From the NCBI GenBank assembly GCA_037137575.1, contig JBAXKB010000017.1, positions 1 through 22,029 on the forward strand: a stretch of DNA of 22,029 nt. The letters are read 5' to 3'. Below the pieces are notes generated by a model. The model was not told the DNA's origin. It saw nothing but the letters and a program-made list of their open reading frames with translations, and did no database searches. The DNA comes from UBA5976 sp037137575. Lineage in GTDB: Bacteria > Actinomycetota > Actinomycetes > S36-B12 > UBA5976. Position 1 is the stretch's first letter, and each line of letters begins with the position of its first letter. Position numbers and translations under genes: made by a program. Shown here in pieces: positions 6,861 through 14,804 of the stretch.

Positions 6861-8816
6861 CTAATCTTCGGCTGTGCCTGCGCTTAAACCTTCGCCAATT
6901 AAATTCATCACAGTCGGATCCGCAAGTGTTGTCACATCGCCCAAAGTTCGATTCTCAGCAACATCACGCAGCAGTCGACGCATAATTTTTCCTGATCTGG
7001 TTTTAGGCAATTCAGCAACCACCAAGATTTTTCGTGGCTTAGCAATCGGGCCGATTTCTTTGGCAACATGGTTGCGCAGATCCTGGGCGACATCTGGACC
7101 ATCTATTGAACCCGAACGCAAAATGACAAAAGCCACAACAGCCTGACCAGTCATCTCATCGCTGGCGCCGACAACGGCGGCTTCAGCAACCATCGGATGA
7201 GAAACAAGCGCTGATTCAACTTCAGTAGTCGAAATACGATGACCTGAGACATTCATCACGTCGTCAACGCGACCTAGTAGCCAGATCGCCCCGTCGTTAT
7301 CCCATTTCGCACCATCACCGGCAAAATACATTCCCTTGAACCGAGACCAATAGGTTTCCACAAAACGATCGTGATCGCCCCAAATTCCGCGCAGCATTGC
7401 TGGCCACGGTTCGGTAAGAACTAGATATCCACCGCTGCCGTTTCCCACCGCAGTTCCTTGCTCATCAAAAATCTCAGCGCTAATTCCTGGAAGTGGGCGC
7501 ATTGCCGAACCAGGTTTGCAGGCTGTTACTCCAGGCAGCGGACTAATCATTAGCCCACCAGTTTCGGTTTGCCACCAAGTGTCGACCACAGGACAGATAT
7601 CCGAGCCGATGACTCGGCGATACCAAATCCACGCCTCTGGATTAATGGGTTCACCAACGCTGCCAAGCAAGCGCAAACTTGAGAGGTCAAACTTGTTTGG
7701 AATTTCTTCGCCCCATTTCATGAAGGTACGAATTGCAGTTGGCGCGGTATACAAAATTGTTACGCCATATTTCTCAATAATTTCCCACCATCTGCCTTGA
7801 TGTGGCGTGTCAGGTGTTCCTTCATAAATTACTTGTGTGGCCCCATTAGCTAGGGGCCCATAGGCAACATACGAGTGGCCAGTGATCCAACCCACATCAG
7901 CTGTGCACCAGTAAACGTCTGTTTCAGGTTTGATATCAAAAACAGCGCGGTGCGTATAGCTAACTTGAGTTAAGTAACCACCAGTTGTATGCAAAATGCC
8001 TTTTGGTTTACCAGTTGTGCCAGAGGTATAAAGAATGAATAGTGGATGTTCAGCATCAAAGGACTCTGGTTTGTGATTCGGCGATTGGTCAGCAAGCACA
8101 TCGTGCCACCACAAATCTATTTCCGTATTCCATAAAACTTCTTGTCCGGTTCGCTTAACAACTAATACTTTCTGAACCGTTGGGCAGTCTGCAACTGCTT
8201 CATCGACTGCCGGTTTAAGCGCGAATGCGCTTCCTCGTCTAAAGCCGCCGTCAGAAGTGATAACAAGTTTCGCCGATGCATCATGAATTCGACTAGCAAG
8301 AGCATTGGCTGAGAATCCACCAAATACTACGGAATGAACTGCGCCAATTCTTGTGCAGGCGAGCATGGAAATAACTGCTTCAGGAATCATTGGCAAGTAA
8401 ATAGCTACCCGATCGCCAGCGCTAATTCCTAGCTGAGTTAATGCATTTGCTGCTCTACAAACTTCGTCTTGCAATTCTTGATATGTAATTGATTGTTGAT
8501 CACCCGGTTCGCCTTCGAAGTGAATTGCTACCCGATGCCCATTGCCTGCGGCGACATGACGATCGACACAGTTAACGGAAACATTCAATTCACCATTGAC
8601 GAACCATTTAGCTACTGGAGCCTGCGACCAATCTAAAGTTTGGGTCCATGGCTTTTCCCACTGTAAGAAACTTGCCTGCTTTTCCCAAAAGCCAAGTCGA
8701 TCTTGCGCGGCATCTTCGTACAACTGTTCGCCAGCATTTGCAGCTGCGACAAACTGAGAACTGGGTGGAAAAATACGGTCTTCTGTTAGCAAATTCTCTA
8801 AAGTTTCATCGCTCAT
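6861..8816 (-). CDS. acs: Acetyl-CoA synthetase (AMP-forming)
   Basis: A 651-residue, full-length cytoplasmic enzyme that makes acetyl-CoA from acetate, ATP and CoA. The AMP-binding core carries YTSGTTGKPKG (residues 263-273), the acetate-pocket region DTWWQTETGG with the Trp that limits substrate size, and the hinge region LLGRVDDVMNVSGHR. The C-terminal domain holds PKTRSGKIMRR with Lys610, the residue that is acetylated by Pat-type enzymes in the family to switch the enzyme off. The match is close enough to prefer acetate over propionate as substrate. The ATG has only a weak GAGAG upstream. nhaA follows after a short gap, and the CvpA gene precedes it by 54 bases. Confidence 0.97.
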   Translation of the reverse strand: MSDETLENLLTEDRIFPPSSQFVAAANAGEQLYEDAAQDRLGFWEKQASFLQWEKPWTQTLDWSQAPVAKWFVNGELNVSVNCVDRHVAAGNGHRVAIHFEGEPGDQQSITYQELQDEVCRAANALTQLGISAGDRVAIYLPMIPEAVISMLACTRIGAVHSVVFGGFSANALASRIHDASAKLVITSDGGFRRGSAFALKPAVDEAVADCPTVQKVLVVKRTGQEVLWNTEIDLWWHDVLADQSPNHKPESFDAEHPLFILYTSGTTGKPKGILHTTGGYLTQVSYTHRAVFDIKPETDVYWCTADVGWITGHSYVAYGPLANGATQVIYEGTPDTPHQGRWWEIIEKYGVTILYTAPTAIRTFMKWGEEIPNKFDLSSLRLLGSVGEPINPEAWIWYRRVIGSDICPVVDTWWQTETGGLMISPLPGVTACKPGSAMRPLPGISAEIFDEQGTAVGNGSGGYLVLTEPWPAMLRGIWGDHDRFVETYWSRFKGMYFAGDGAKWDNDGAIWLLGRVDDVMNVSGHRISTTEVESALVSHPMVAEAAVVGASDEMTGQAVVAFVILRSGSIDGPDVAQDLRNHVAKEIGPIAKPRKILVVAELPKTRSGKIMRRLLRDVAENRTLGDVTTLADPTVMNLIGEGLSAGTAED

Positions 8817-8870
8817 TTTCAGACACTCTCTATCGATGTTCCACTAACATCTCTACCGTAAATTGCTCGG

Positions 8871-9398
8871 CTAGTCTGCAGTTTTCTGTAAGTTCAAAGC
8901 CAGGGAGTTCATTCCGCGCCACTTATCAATTACTGTTCTAGCCTGATGCGGCAGATACTTATCAATCTTTACAACCACAGCAGAATCGGATAATTGAGCA
9001 GGAATCTTAGGCAGAGGCGCCGCAATCAAAGTTGTGCACGCAATCCAAATCACTAACGCCCACCCGCAAAATGCAAGAACCCCACCTGAAACATGATCCA
9101 AAGTCTGCATCGGTTCCCACGGGAGCGCCTTATTAATGCGCTTACCAACAAAGCCGCCGACACCATTACCGAGTGAAACCGCAATTAGAAAGATGAAACC
9201 TTCCGTAGCCCAACGAATCGCAGTTGTGTGCGAGCTACCCGACACCAGGTTGGTTGCAACAAAGTGCCCAGCAAAGGCGCCGATAATGCTGCCGATGAGG
9301 GACATGACAGTGACTATTAATCCCCGTCGCCAGCCACTTAATGTGACCAATATAAGTAAGCCGATTAAGAAATAGTCGATAGTTACTAGGTGACCCAA
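8871..9398 (-). CDS. CvpA-family membrane protein, MarP-like N-terminal half only
   Basis: A 175-residue protein with about four membrane helices (IDYFLIGLLILVTLSGW, LIVTVMSLIGSIIGAFAGHF, FIFLIAVSLGNGVGGFVG, GVLAFCGWALVIWIACTTL) and a short extracytoplasmic tail. This is the CvpA domain that forms the membrane half of the actinobacterial periplasmic serine protease MarP (Rv3671c). Here the protein ends where the linker to the protease domain would begin; there is no trypsin-like GNSGGP or catalytic triad, and acs follows directly. The likely start is a TTG at 9398, with GAGGCG about six bases upstream and a 10-base gap from the previous stop. No ATG precedes the first helix. Position in the nth-thioredoxin-marP order supports the MarP relation; actual function is unknown. 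Confidence 0.82.
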   Translation of the reverse strand: MGHLVTIDYFLIGLLILVTLSGWRRGLIVTVMSLIGSIIGAFAGHFVATNLVSGSSHTTAIRWATEGFIFLIAVSLGNGVGGFVGKRINKALPWEPMQTLDHVSGGVLAFCGWALVIWIACTTLIAAPLPKIPAQLSDSAVVVKIDKYLPHQARTVIDKWRGMNSLALNLQKTAD

Positions 9399-9408
9399 AA
9401 TAATCGCC

Positions 9409-9945
9409 TCAATCTTTTGTAAGAGCGATAAAGTCCAACATCGCCTGTTTTGTCATCGCACCGTCATGTCTAGCAACGATACTTCCATCGCTAGCAACAA
9501 CAATAGTTACCGGCAAGCCCACAATTCCTAACTGACTCGTTAAAACTTCTTCAGTATCTATATAACTTGGAAATACAGTTCCGTTCTGCTTCATCAGGTT
9601 GTAGGCATCTGCTCTTAGCTTGCTACTTGCGCGTGCATCTTGAACGTTGATGCCAATTACATTTTCAGCTAGTGCGTGATCGCGCCATAATCCAAACTCT
9701 TTGCGACAAGTTGTGCACCAAGATGCCCAGAAAGTCACAACTATAGGTTTTGAAATGTCCGCAAATTTTAGCGATGAACCAGTCGCAAGATCGGTCAAAG
9801 CAACATTCTGGGCAATTTTCAGGTCTGATTTTGTTATCGAAACTGAAGCCGAAGCAATAGGTGTCCCAGCTGAATTAGGTTTTTGATTTGGGGTGTTACA
9901 GGCTGCGAGTAAGAAAGCTAACGCTAATACAAAAAGTTTCTTCAT
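9409..9945 (-). CDS. TlpA/ResA-like thioredoxin-fold lipoprotein
   Basis: A 178-residue exported protein. The N-terminus MKKLFVLALAFLLAAC is a lipoprotein signal with lipobox LAAC, so Cys16 would be lipidated. A Ser/Thr/Pro-rich linker leads to a thioredoxin fold with the active site WASWCTTCRKE (Cys77, Cys80) and the cis-proline loop GLPVT (Pro145). These features indicate a membrane-tethered thiol-disulfide oxidoreductase acting outside the cytoplasm, possibly in reducing or maturing secreted or cytochrome proteins; the substrate is not evident. Its ATG overlaps the nth stop as TAATG, so it is translationally coupled to nth. This nth-thioredoxin pairing is the same as Rv3674c-Rv3673c. Confidence 0.9.
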   Translation of the reverse strand: MKKLFVLALAFLLAACNTPNQKPNSAGTPIASASVSITKSDLKIAQNVALTDLATGSSLKFADISKPIVVTFWASWCTTCRKEFGLWRDHALAENVIGINVQDARASSKLRADAYNLMKQNGTVFPSYIDTEEVLTSQLGIVGLPVTIVVASDGSIVARHDGAMTKQAMLDFIALTKD

Positions 9946-10670
9946 TATGCACTCAGCTTTACTAATGCATTCGCAACTTTTGCATCGGTGGGCCCTTCAC
10001 CAAAAGATGGGCACATTTTCGCTACCGGGCAAGCGCCACATGCTGGTTTCTTTGCATGACAAATACGACGTCCGAAAAAAATCAATCGATGGTTCAACAG
10101 TGTCCATTTCTTACTGTCAAAAACTTCCATCAAATCGAATTCAACTTTTACTGGATCAGTATTGGCGCTCCAGCCAAGGCGGCGGGCGATTCTGCCAACA
10201 TGAGTATCGACAGTGATGCCAGGAGTTTCAAAAGCATTGCTCAAAACAACGTTTGCAGTTTTACGGCCAACTCCAGGCAACTTAACTAATTGCTCGAGAG
10301 TATTCGGAACTTGTCCATCAAATTGTGTTTCGATTGCACTTGCTAATCCCAAAATCGATGTGGATTTATTTCGATAGAACCCAGTTGACCGAATTAAATC
10401 TTCAAGTTCGAGTCGCTGCGCTTTTGCATAATCTATTGCTGTTGGATATTTTGCAAATAATGCTGGGGTAACCAGATTGACGCGCTTGTCAGTGCATTGC
10501 GCAGACAACACTGTGGCAATCAATAACTGTAATGGGTTTTCAAAATCAAGTTCACATTTAGCTTCTGGAAAAACATTGCCCAGAATCGAGTAAATTTTTG
10601 TGGCTCTTGTCTTGATTTCGCCAGCCGATTCAGTAAGTGGTTTTGGCTTTGCGGCGGCAGATTTTGGCAC
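9945..10670 (-). CDS. nth: Endonuclease III (base-excision DNA glycosylase/AP lyase)
   Basis: A 241-residue Nth protein that removes oxidised pyrimidines and nicks abasic sites. It has the helix-hairpin-helix LPGVGRKTANVV with catalytic Lys137, the catalytic Asp155 in VDTHVGRI, and a complete 4Fe-4S ligand set near the C-terminus (Cys204, Cys211, Cys214, Cys220; spacing C-X6-C-X2-C-X5-C). The start appears to be a GTG at 10670 with only a poor ribosome site, so a few N-terminal residues are uncertain; the first 20 residues are a basic, non-conserved extension. It follows crp by 18 bases and is coupled to the thioredoxin-like gene downstream. Confidence 0.97.
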   Translation of the reverse strand: MPKSAAAKPKPLTESAGEIKTRATKIYSILGNVFPEAKCELDFENPLQLLIATVLSAQCTDKRVNLVTPALFAKYPTAIDYAKAQRLELEDLIRSTGFYRNKSTSILGLASAIETQFDGQVPNTLEQLVKLPGVGRKTANVVLSNAFETPGITVDTHVGRIARRLGWSANTDPVKVEFDLMEVFDSKKWTLLNHRLIFFGRRICHAKKPACGACPVAKMCPSFGEGPTDAKVANALVKLSA

Positions 10671-10688
10671 GCCTTTAGCCTACGACAG

Positions 10689-11363
10689 TTATTTGGCTCG
10701 GCCTTGAAGTCTAGAAACATCCAAAATGTGCACACTACGGGTTTCTAGTCGAATCCAGCCACGCGTCACAAAATCAGCAAGGGCCTTATTCACCGTTTCC
10801 CGAGAGGCGCCAACGAGTTGGGCGATCTCTTCTTGGGTCAGATCATGGGCAACTAACCGTCCGGACGCTGAATCAGTACCAAATTTATCGTTTAGCTGGA
10901 TAAGTACTTTTGCTACTCGACCAGGCACATCAGCAAATACCAAATCCGACATAGTCTCGCTATTGCGCCGCAAGCGGTTTGCTAGTGCTTGAAGAAGTGA
11001 TTGCGCTACTTCTGGTCGCTGTGTTAACCAGGGCTTAAGTACATCGTGTTTTAAACCCAAAACGTCAACATCTGTAACTGCGATAGCCGTAGATGTTCGA
11101 GGGCCTGGGTCGAATACCGATAACTCACCGAACATGTCGCCGGGTCCGAGCACGGTAAATAGTGACTCACGTCCATCGCTGGAAGTGTGACTAAGTTTAA
11201 TTTTGCCTTCGATGATCAAGTAAAGCTGATCGCCTTGATCTGCCTCTTGAAAAAGTACTTCACCTTTTTTCAAAGTCTCGCTGGTCATTGAGTCGCGAAG
11301 CGCCGAAGCCGATTGTTCATCAAGTGCGCTGAATAGTGGCGCATCACGCAAGTTACTATCCAT
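10689..11363 (-). CDS. crp: Crp/Fnr-family transcription factor (cAMP receptor type)
   Basis: With the ATG at 11363 (GGAG six bases upstream) the protein is 224 residues, the same length as M. tuberculosis Crp (Rv3676). An in-frame GTG at 11408 is a less likely start. The N-terminal cyclic-nucleotide domain contains GPGDMFGELSVFDPGPRTSTA, holding the Glu and Arg-Thr residues that bind cAMP in the family. The C-terminal winged helix has LTQEEIAQLVGASRETVNKAL, essentially identical to the mycobacterial recognition helix, so its DNA target is probably of the GlxR/Crp TGTGA-type. It is a global regulator of carbon and respiratory genes in relatives. A strong inverted repeat lies directly upstream and is listed separately. 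Confidence 0.95.
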   Translation of the reverse strand: MDSNLRDAPLFSALDEQSASALRDSMTSETLKKGEVLFQEADQGDQLYLIIEGKIKLSHTSSDGRESLFTVLGPGDMFGELSVFDPGPRTSTAIAVTDVDVLGLKHDVLKPWLTQRPEVAQSLLQALANRLRRNSETMSDLVFADVPGRVAKVLIQLNDKFGTDSASGRLVAHDLTQEEIAQLVGASRETVNKALADFVTRGWIRLETRSVHILDVSRLQGRAK

Positions 11364-11416
11364 CAGCTTCTCCAAATCGCTCGGAACAAAATCCCAGCAG
11401 GTCTGCACGACCCCTA

Positions 11417-11454
11417 TTGACTGTACCGAATTGCACGGAACTCGGCAGAGTCAA
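11417..11454 (-). promoter_or_regulatory. 38-base inverted repeat between ridA stop and crp
   Basis: Immediately after the ridA stop codon, the minus strand holds nested arms: TTGACT pairs with AGTCAA, and inside them CCGA pairs with TCGG, with a 6-base loop CCGTGC. Counting G-U pairs, the RNA read from the minus strand could form about 15 of 16 pairs; the plus-strand RNA is weaker because of extra mismatches. No run of T follows (the next bases are TAGGGG), so it is not a standard rho-independent terminator. It could be an operator near the crp promoter, with TTGACT acting as a -35 element, or an RNA processing or stabilising hairpin. The symmetry is seen directly; the role is inference. Confidence 0.6.
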
Positions 11455-11922
11455 TTACTGCGAAACTTCAACAATTAGTTCAATCTCAACCGGTGCATTA
11501 AGTGGCAGCACCGCCATACCTACTGAAGATCGTGCATGCGCAGCGAGTTCGCCAAAGATTTCGCCCAATAATTCACTGGCGCCATTTACCACGGCTGGCT
11601 GATTTGTAAATGTTGGATGGCTGGCAACATAACCCGTGACTTTCACGATCTGGGTGACTTTGTCTAAGCTGCCAACGATTGCTTTAATAGCGGCCAAGGC
11701 ATTAAGGGCGCACTGACGCGCACAAGCATAAGCCTCATCGATTTCAACATCGACACCAAGAATTCCGGTAGCCATCAAGGTGCCATCACGCATCGGCAGT
11801 TGTCCAGAAGTAAAGATAAGGTTGCCACTTTTTTGGGCTGGGATGTATGCCGCAACTGGCGCAGCAACTGTTGGCAAAGTAATGCCAAGTTCGGTTAATC
11901 GATTATCAATTGAGTTAGTCAC
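11455..11922 (-). CDS. RidA/YjgF/Rv3678c-family protein
   Basis: A 155-residue cytoplasmic protein of the RidA superfamily. Conserved features are the N-terminal AAPVAAYIPAQKSGNLIFTS, the SGQLPMRDG turn and the C-terminal ARSSVGMAVLPLNAPVEIE, which keeps the Arg that binds the carboxylate of substrates in active RidA proteins. True RidA hydrolyses reactive enamine/imine intermediates from PLP enzymes; members of this longer actinobacterial branch are less well studied, so the activity is only probable. The GTG start at 11922 has AAGG seven bases upstream. It sits between whiB4 and crp, as in Mycobacterium. Confidence 0.85.
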   Translation of the reverse strand: MTNSIDNRLTELGITLPTVAAPVAAYIPAQKSGNLIFTSGQLPMRDGTLMATGILGVDVEIDEAYACARQCALNALAAIKAIVGSLDKVTQIVKVTGYVASHPTFTNQPAVVNGASELLGEIFGELAAHARSSVGMAVLPLNAPVEIELIVEVSQ

Positions 11923-11970
11923 AGCACTACCTTACGCAAACCACAGCGGTTTTATTGTTAGCGGTCTTGA

Positions 11971-12285
11971 TTAAGACTGGCGAACGAATGCCACGGGATC
12001 TACGCGACCGTATTCTTGGCGAGCACTCATTAGTAATTCACGCCATGAAGTTACATTATTGCGCCGGCGAAGCAGCGCCCGACGTTCGCGTTCGGTCATG
12101 CCGCCCCAAACACCGTATTCAATTTGATTATCAAGAGCTACTGCAAGACATTCGGTACGCACATTGCAACCTGCGCAAATAATTTTTACGCGATTCTGTG
12201 CTGCGCCTTGAACAAAGAGTACGTCTGGGTCTGTATCTACACAGGCAGCTTCGTTGTTCCAGTTGTCATTCCAGTCAGCTTGCAC
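11971..12285 (-). CDS. whiB4: WhiB4-like iron-sulfur transcription factor
   Basis: A WhiB-family redox-sensing regulator. Four cysteines (AAC, then C-X2-C and a fourth six residues on, in IICAGCNVRTEC) should ligate a 4Fe-4S cluster, and the GVWGGMTERERRALLRR motif is the DNA/sigma contacting turn. LFVQGAAQ and ALDNQIEYGVWGGMT match WhiB4 better than other WhiB classes. I choose the GTG at 12285 because AAGGGA lies six bases upstream, giving 104 residues with cysteines at 15, 37, 40 and 46; earlier starts at 12312 (ATG) or 12330 (GTG) are possible but lack ribosome sites. The gene is divergent from ponA2, as whiB4 is in Mycobacterium. Confidence 0.92.
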   Translation of the reverse strand: MQADWNDNWNNEAACVDTDPDVLFVQGAAQNRVKIICAGCNVRTECLAVALDNQIEYGVWGGMTERERRALLRRRNNVTSWRELLMSARQEYGRVDPVAFVRQS

Positions 12286-12458
12286 TCGATATCCCTTCAC
12301 ACTCGACTTCATTGTCGATAGTTCGCACACTCAAGTGCGCAACCAGATACCTCAAGTCTTGACCTTTTTAGGTTGCGTTGTCAATACCCAATTTCAGCAA
12401 AACCCACTACCAAGTGGCAGTTCTGATTTGGTGGTTTACGCCTTACGATTGAGAGACT
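12286..12458. promoter_or_regulatory. Divergent whiB4-ponA2 intergenic region with a perfect short palindrome
   Basis: The 173 bases between the two divergent genes must hold promoters for both. At 12352-12362 lies TCAAGTCTTGA, a perfect 5-base-arm palindrome, and a half copy TCAAGT recurs 21 bases to the left at 12331. On the plus strand TTGACC (12359-12364) resembles a -35 element and overlaps the palindrome, but the matching -10 (near TCAATAC, 12381-12387) is poor. A regulator binding here could act on both genes. These calls are by eye. Confidence 0.4.
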
Positions 12459-14780
12459 ATGACTAATAAGCGCGAACAGGAATCCACCGAAAACCGCTTT
12501 GGTCTGCTGATCAAAATGAGTATCTTCATCGGCATTGCGGGGCTTATTGCTGGCGTTGCGGCCATCCCAGTTGTGGGCACTCTGGGCCTACTAACGCGCA
12601 ATTCTGCGAATAGTTTTGCAAGCCTGCCAGCGGACATAACGCAAGTCCCACTTCCGTTGCAAAACACCATCACTGACGCGCAAGGTAATGTGATTGCAAC
12701 TACGTTCTCGCAGGATCGAATCGAAGTACCGCTGGACCAAATTTCACCAATAATGCAAAAAGCAATTATCGATATTGAAGATCAGCGCTTTTACCAACAT
12801 GCTGGAATCGATATACGTGGCACATTACGGGCCCTAATTTCAACAGGTTCAGGCTCACAAGTACAAGGTGGATCAACAATCACACAACAGTATGTTAAGC
12901 AGATATTGTTGGCAGCTGCACAAACTCCTGAAGAACAAAAAGCAGCAATTGAGCCGTCCTTGGGACGAAAGATTCGTGAGGCGCGCTACGCAGTTGGACT
13001 AGAAAACAGATTTTCTAAAGAACAAATACTTCAGGGATACCTCAACATTGCTTACTTTGGCAGCGGTGCATACGGAGTTGAAGCAGCGGCTAGGCGATAC
13101 TTCTCTACACATGCAGATAGATTGACGATTACCCAGTCAGCAACACTTGCCGGACTAGTTCAAAGCCCATCACGATTTGATCCAATTCATTTTCCAGAAG
13201 CTGGCCAAACCAGACGTGATGAAGTAATCAATGCCATGCTGCGAATTGGTGACATTTCACAACAACAAGCAGATGCGGCGATTGCTACTTCAATCACGAC
13301 AGACTTGAAGCCGGCTACGATTCCAAATGGTTGCACAACAGCCGCTGCACCATTTTTCTGTGATTATGTTCAAACAGTTCTACGGGACGACCCTGCTTTT
13401 GGTGCAACTCCGGAAATTCGTGCCCATCTTTTAGACATTGGTGGTTTGACGATTAAAACAACCTTGAATCCCAAGGCACAATTATCAGCGCAAAAAGCAG
13501 TTAACAAATACATTCCAATAAAGGACCCTAGCCAAAAAGCAACATCAATCACCATGATTAGGCCGGGTACTGGTGAAATAACTGCAATGGCACAAGACCG
13601 ACTTTGGGGAACCAAGGGTGCTGGCTACACCACCGTTAATTACAGTGCCCCAATTAATCACAACGGCACAGTTGGTTTTCAGGCAGGATCCACATTTAAG
13701 CCATTCACTATGGCTGCAGCTTTAAAGCAGCGAATCAGCCCATTTAAATACATCAGCTCGCCGCCGGTAAAAACTTTTTACAATTTCCGCGACTGCGCGA
13801 CCGGAAATCTTCGCGAACCTTGGACAGTGCAGAATTCCACCAGCTCTGGATCATTTAACATGTTGCAAGGCGCGGCTTACTCAGTAAATACCTACTTTGT
13901 TGCCCTCGAAGAACAAACGGGTATTTGTGATCCGCCCGCAGTTGCTAAGGCTCTGGGTGTAACTCTTGGAAATGGTCAGGACATTCCACAGTTGCCTTGT
14001 TTCACACTTGGCTGCTTCGATGTAACCACATTAGATATGGCCGAGGCAATGGCAACTTTTGCCGGCCATGGCATGCACTGTAATCCAGTTGCAATTTTGA
14101 GTATCACCGACCGAGATGGTCAAGCAATTGAAGTTCCATCCGCAAACTGCTCACAAGCAATCGATGCTGATGTAGCAGATAGCGTTGCCGCGATTATGGC
14201 TGGCGTAATTGATGGCCCACTAGGTGGGCGAACTGGCGCAACAATGTATTTCGGACGTCCAGCTGCTGGAAAAACCGGAACTACCGACAACCACGCTGCT
14301 GTTTGGTTCGTCGGATTTACCCCAGACATGGCTGGCGCAGTTTGGGTCGGTGATCCACGTGGTGGCCAGACATACCCAATGAGTAACGTGACTATTAACG
14401 GCACTTACTACTCACAGGTTTATGGCTACCTGCTCCCAGGACCGATCTGGCGTGAGTCGATGGCTGGCGCACTTGCTGGTACGCCAAAAACAAAATGGAA
14501 ACTCAAAACTCTGTTTGGCCTCAACCCAGGCGGTTGGGGTAATTACGGCGGCTACGGGCTGTGTCCAAACATGACTGGCGACGAGTTAACTAAGTGCAAC
14601 GCGGCAAATAACTGGTCAAGCTACTATCCATCAAGTCCGAGTGCTAGTCCGACGCCATTTGTAAAACCAACTGGCAAGCCGCAAGTGAAGCCAACAGTTA
14701 AGCCAACTCAGAAACCAACACCACCACCCGCGCCAACACATACTGCTACGCCAACAGATACTGCAGCGCCGACACCGTAG
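12459..14780 (+). CDS. ponA2: PonA2-type class A penicillin-binding protein
   Basis: A 773-residue bifunctional peptidoglycan synthase. One N-terminal membrane anchor (about residues 16-45) is followed by a GT51 glycosyltransferase domain with catalytic Glu107 in EDQRFYQHAGID, QGGSTITQQYVKQ and QILQGYLNIAYFG. The transpeptidase domain has all three motifs: STFK (Ser411-Lys414), SVN (475-477) and KTG (605-607). Cysteines around NGC and FFCDYV are as in PonA2 proteins. Mycobacterial PonA2 ends in a PASTA domain; here the end is instead a low-complexity Pro/Thr/Lys/Ser tail (about residue 727 onwards, with repeated VKPT and QKPT units). The ATG has GAGAG close upstream. It is divergent from whiB4 and is followed after 24 bases by a YqeY-family gene. 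Confidence 0.95.
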   Translation: MTNKREQESTENRFGLLIKMSIFIGIAGLIAGVAAIPVVGTLGLLTRNSANSFASLPADITQVPLPLQNTITDAQGNVIATTFSQDRIEVPLDQISPIMQKAIIDIEDQRFYQHAGIDIRGTLRALISTGSGSQVQGGSTITQQYVKQILLAAAQTPEEQKAAIEPSLGRKIREARYAVGLENRFSKEQILQGYLNIAYFGSGAYGVEAAARRYFSTHADRLTITQSATLAGLVQSPSRFDPIHFPEAGQTRRDEVINAMLRIGDISQQQADAAIATSITTDLKPATIPNGCTTAAAPFFCDYVQTVLRDDPAFGATPEIRAHLLDIGGLTIKTTLNPKAQLSAQKAVNKYIPIKDPSQKATSITMIRPGTGEITAMAQDRLWGTKGAGYTTVNYSAPINHNGTVGFQAGSTFKPFTMAAALKQRISPFKYISSPPVKTFYNFRDCATGNLREPWTVQNSTSSGSFNMLQGAAYSVNTYFVALEEQTGICDPPAVAKALGVTLGNGQDIPQLPCFTLGCFDVTTLDMAEAMATFAGHGMHCNPVAILSITDRDGQAIEVPSANCSQAIDADVADSVAAIMAGVIDGPLGGRTGATMYFGRPAAGKTGTTDNHAAVWFVGFTPDMAGAVWVGDPRGGQTYPMSNVTINGTYYSQVYGYLLPGPIWRESMAGALAGTPKTKWKLKTLFGLNPGGWGNYGGYGLCPNMTGDELTKCNAANNWSSYYPSSPSASPTPFVKPTGKPQVKPTVKPTQKPTPPPAPTHTATPTDTAAPTP

Positions 14781-14804
14781 ACTTCTGGTAACTAGGGAGT
14801 GACA

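Noticed and set aside
10520..10735. A 71-codon minus-strand frame overlapping the start of nth and the end of crp
   Set aside because: It is out of frame with both conserved genes and has no features of its own.
11937..11957. AAACC-ACAGC-GGTTT stem between whiB4 and ridA as a terminator
   Set aside because: The stem has only five pairs, mostly A-T, and the T-run is short; the genes may well be cotranscribed.
12124..12466. Plus-strand open frames across whiB4 and the ponA2 promoter region
   Set aside because: They are antisense to whiB4, lack ribosome sites and show no family resemblance.
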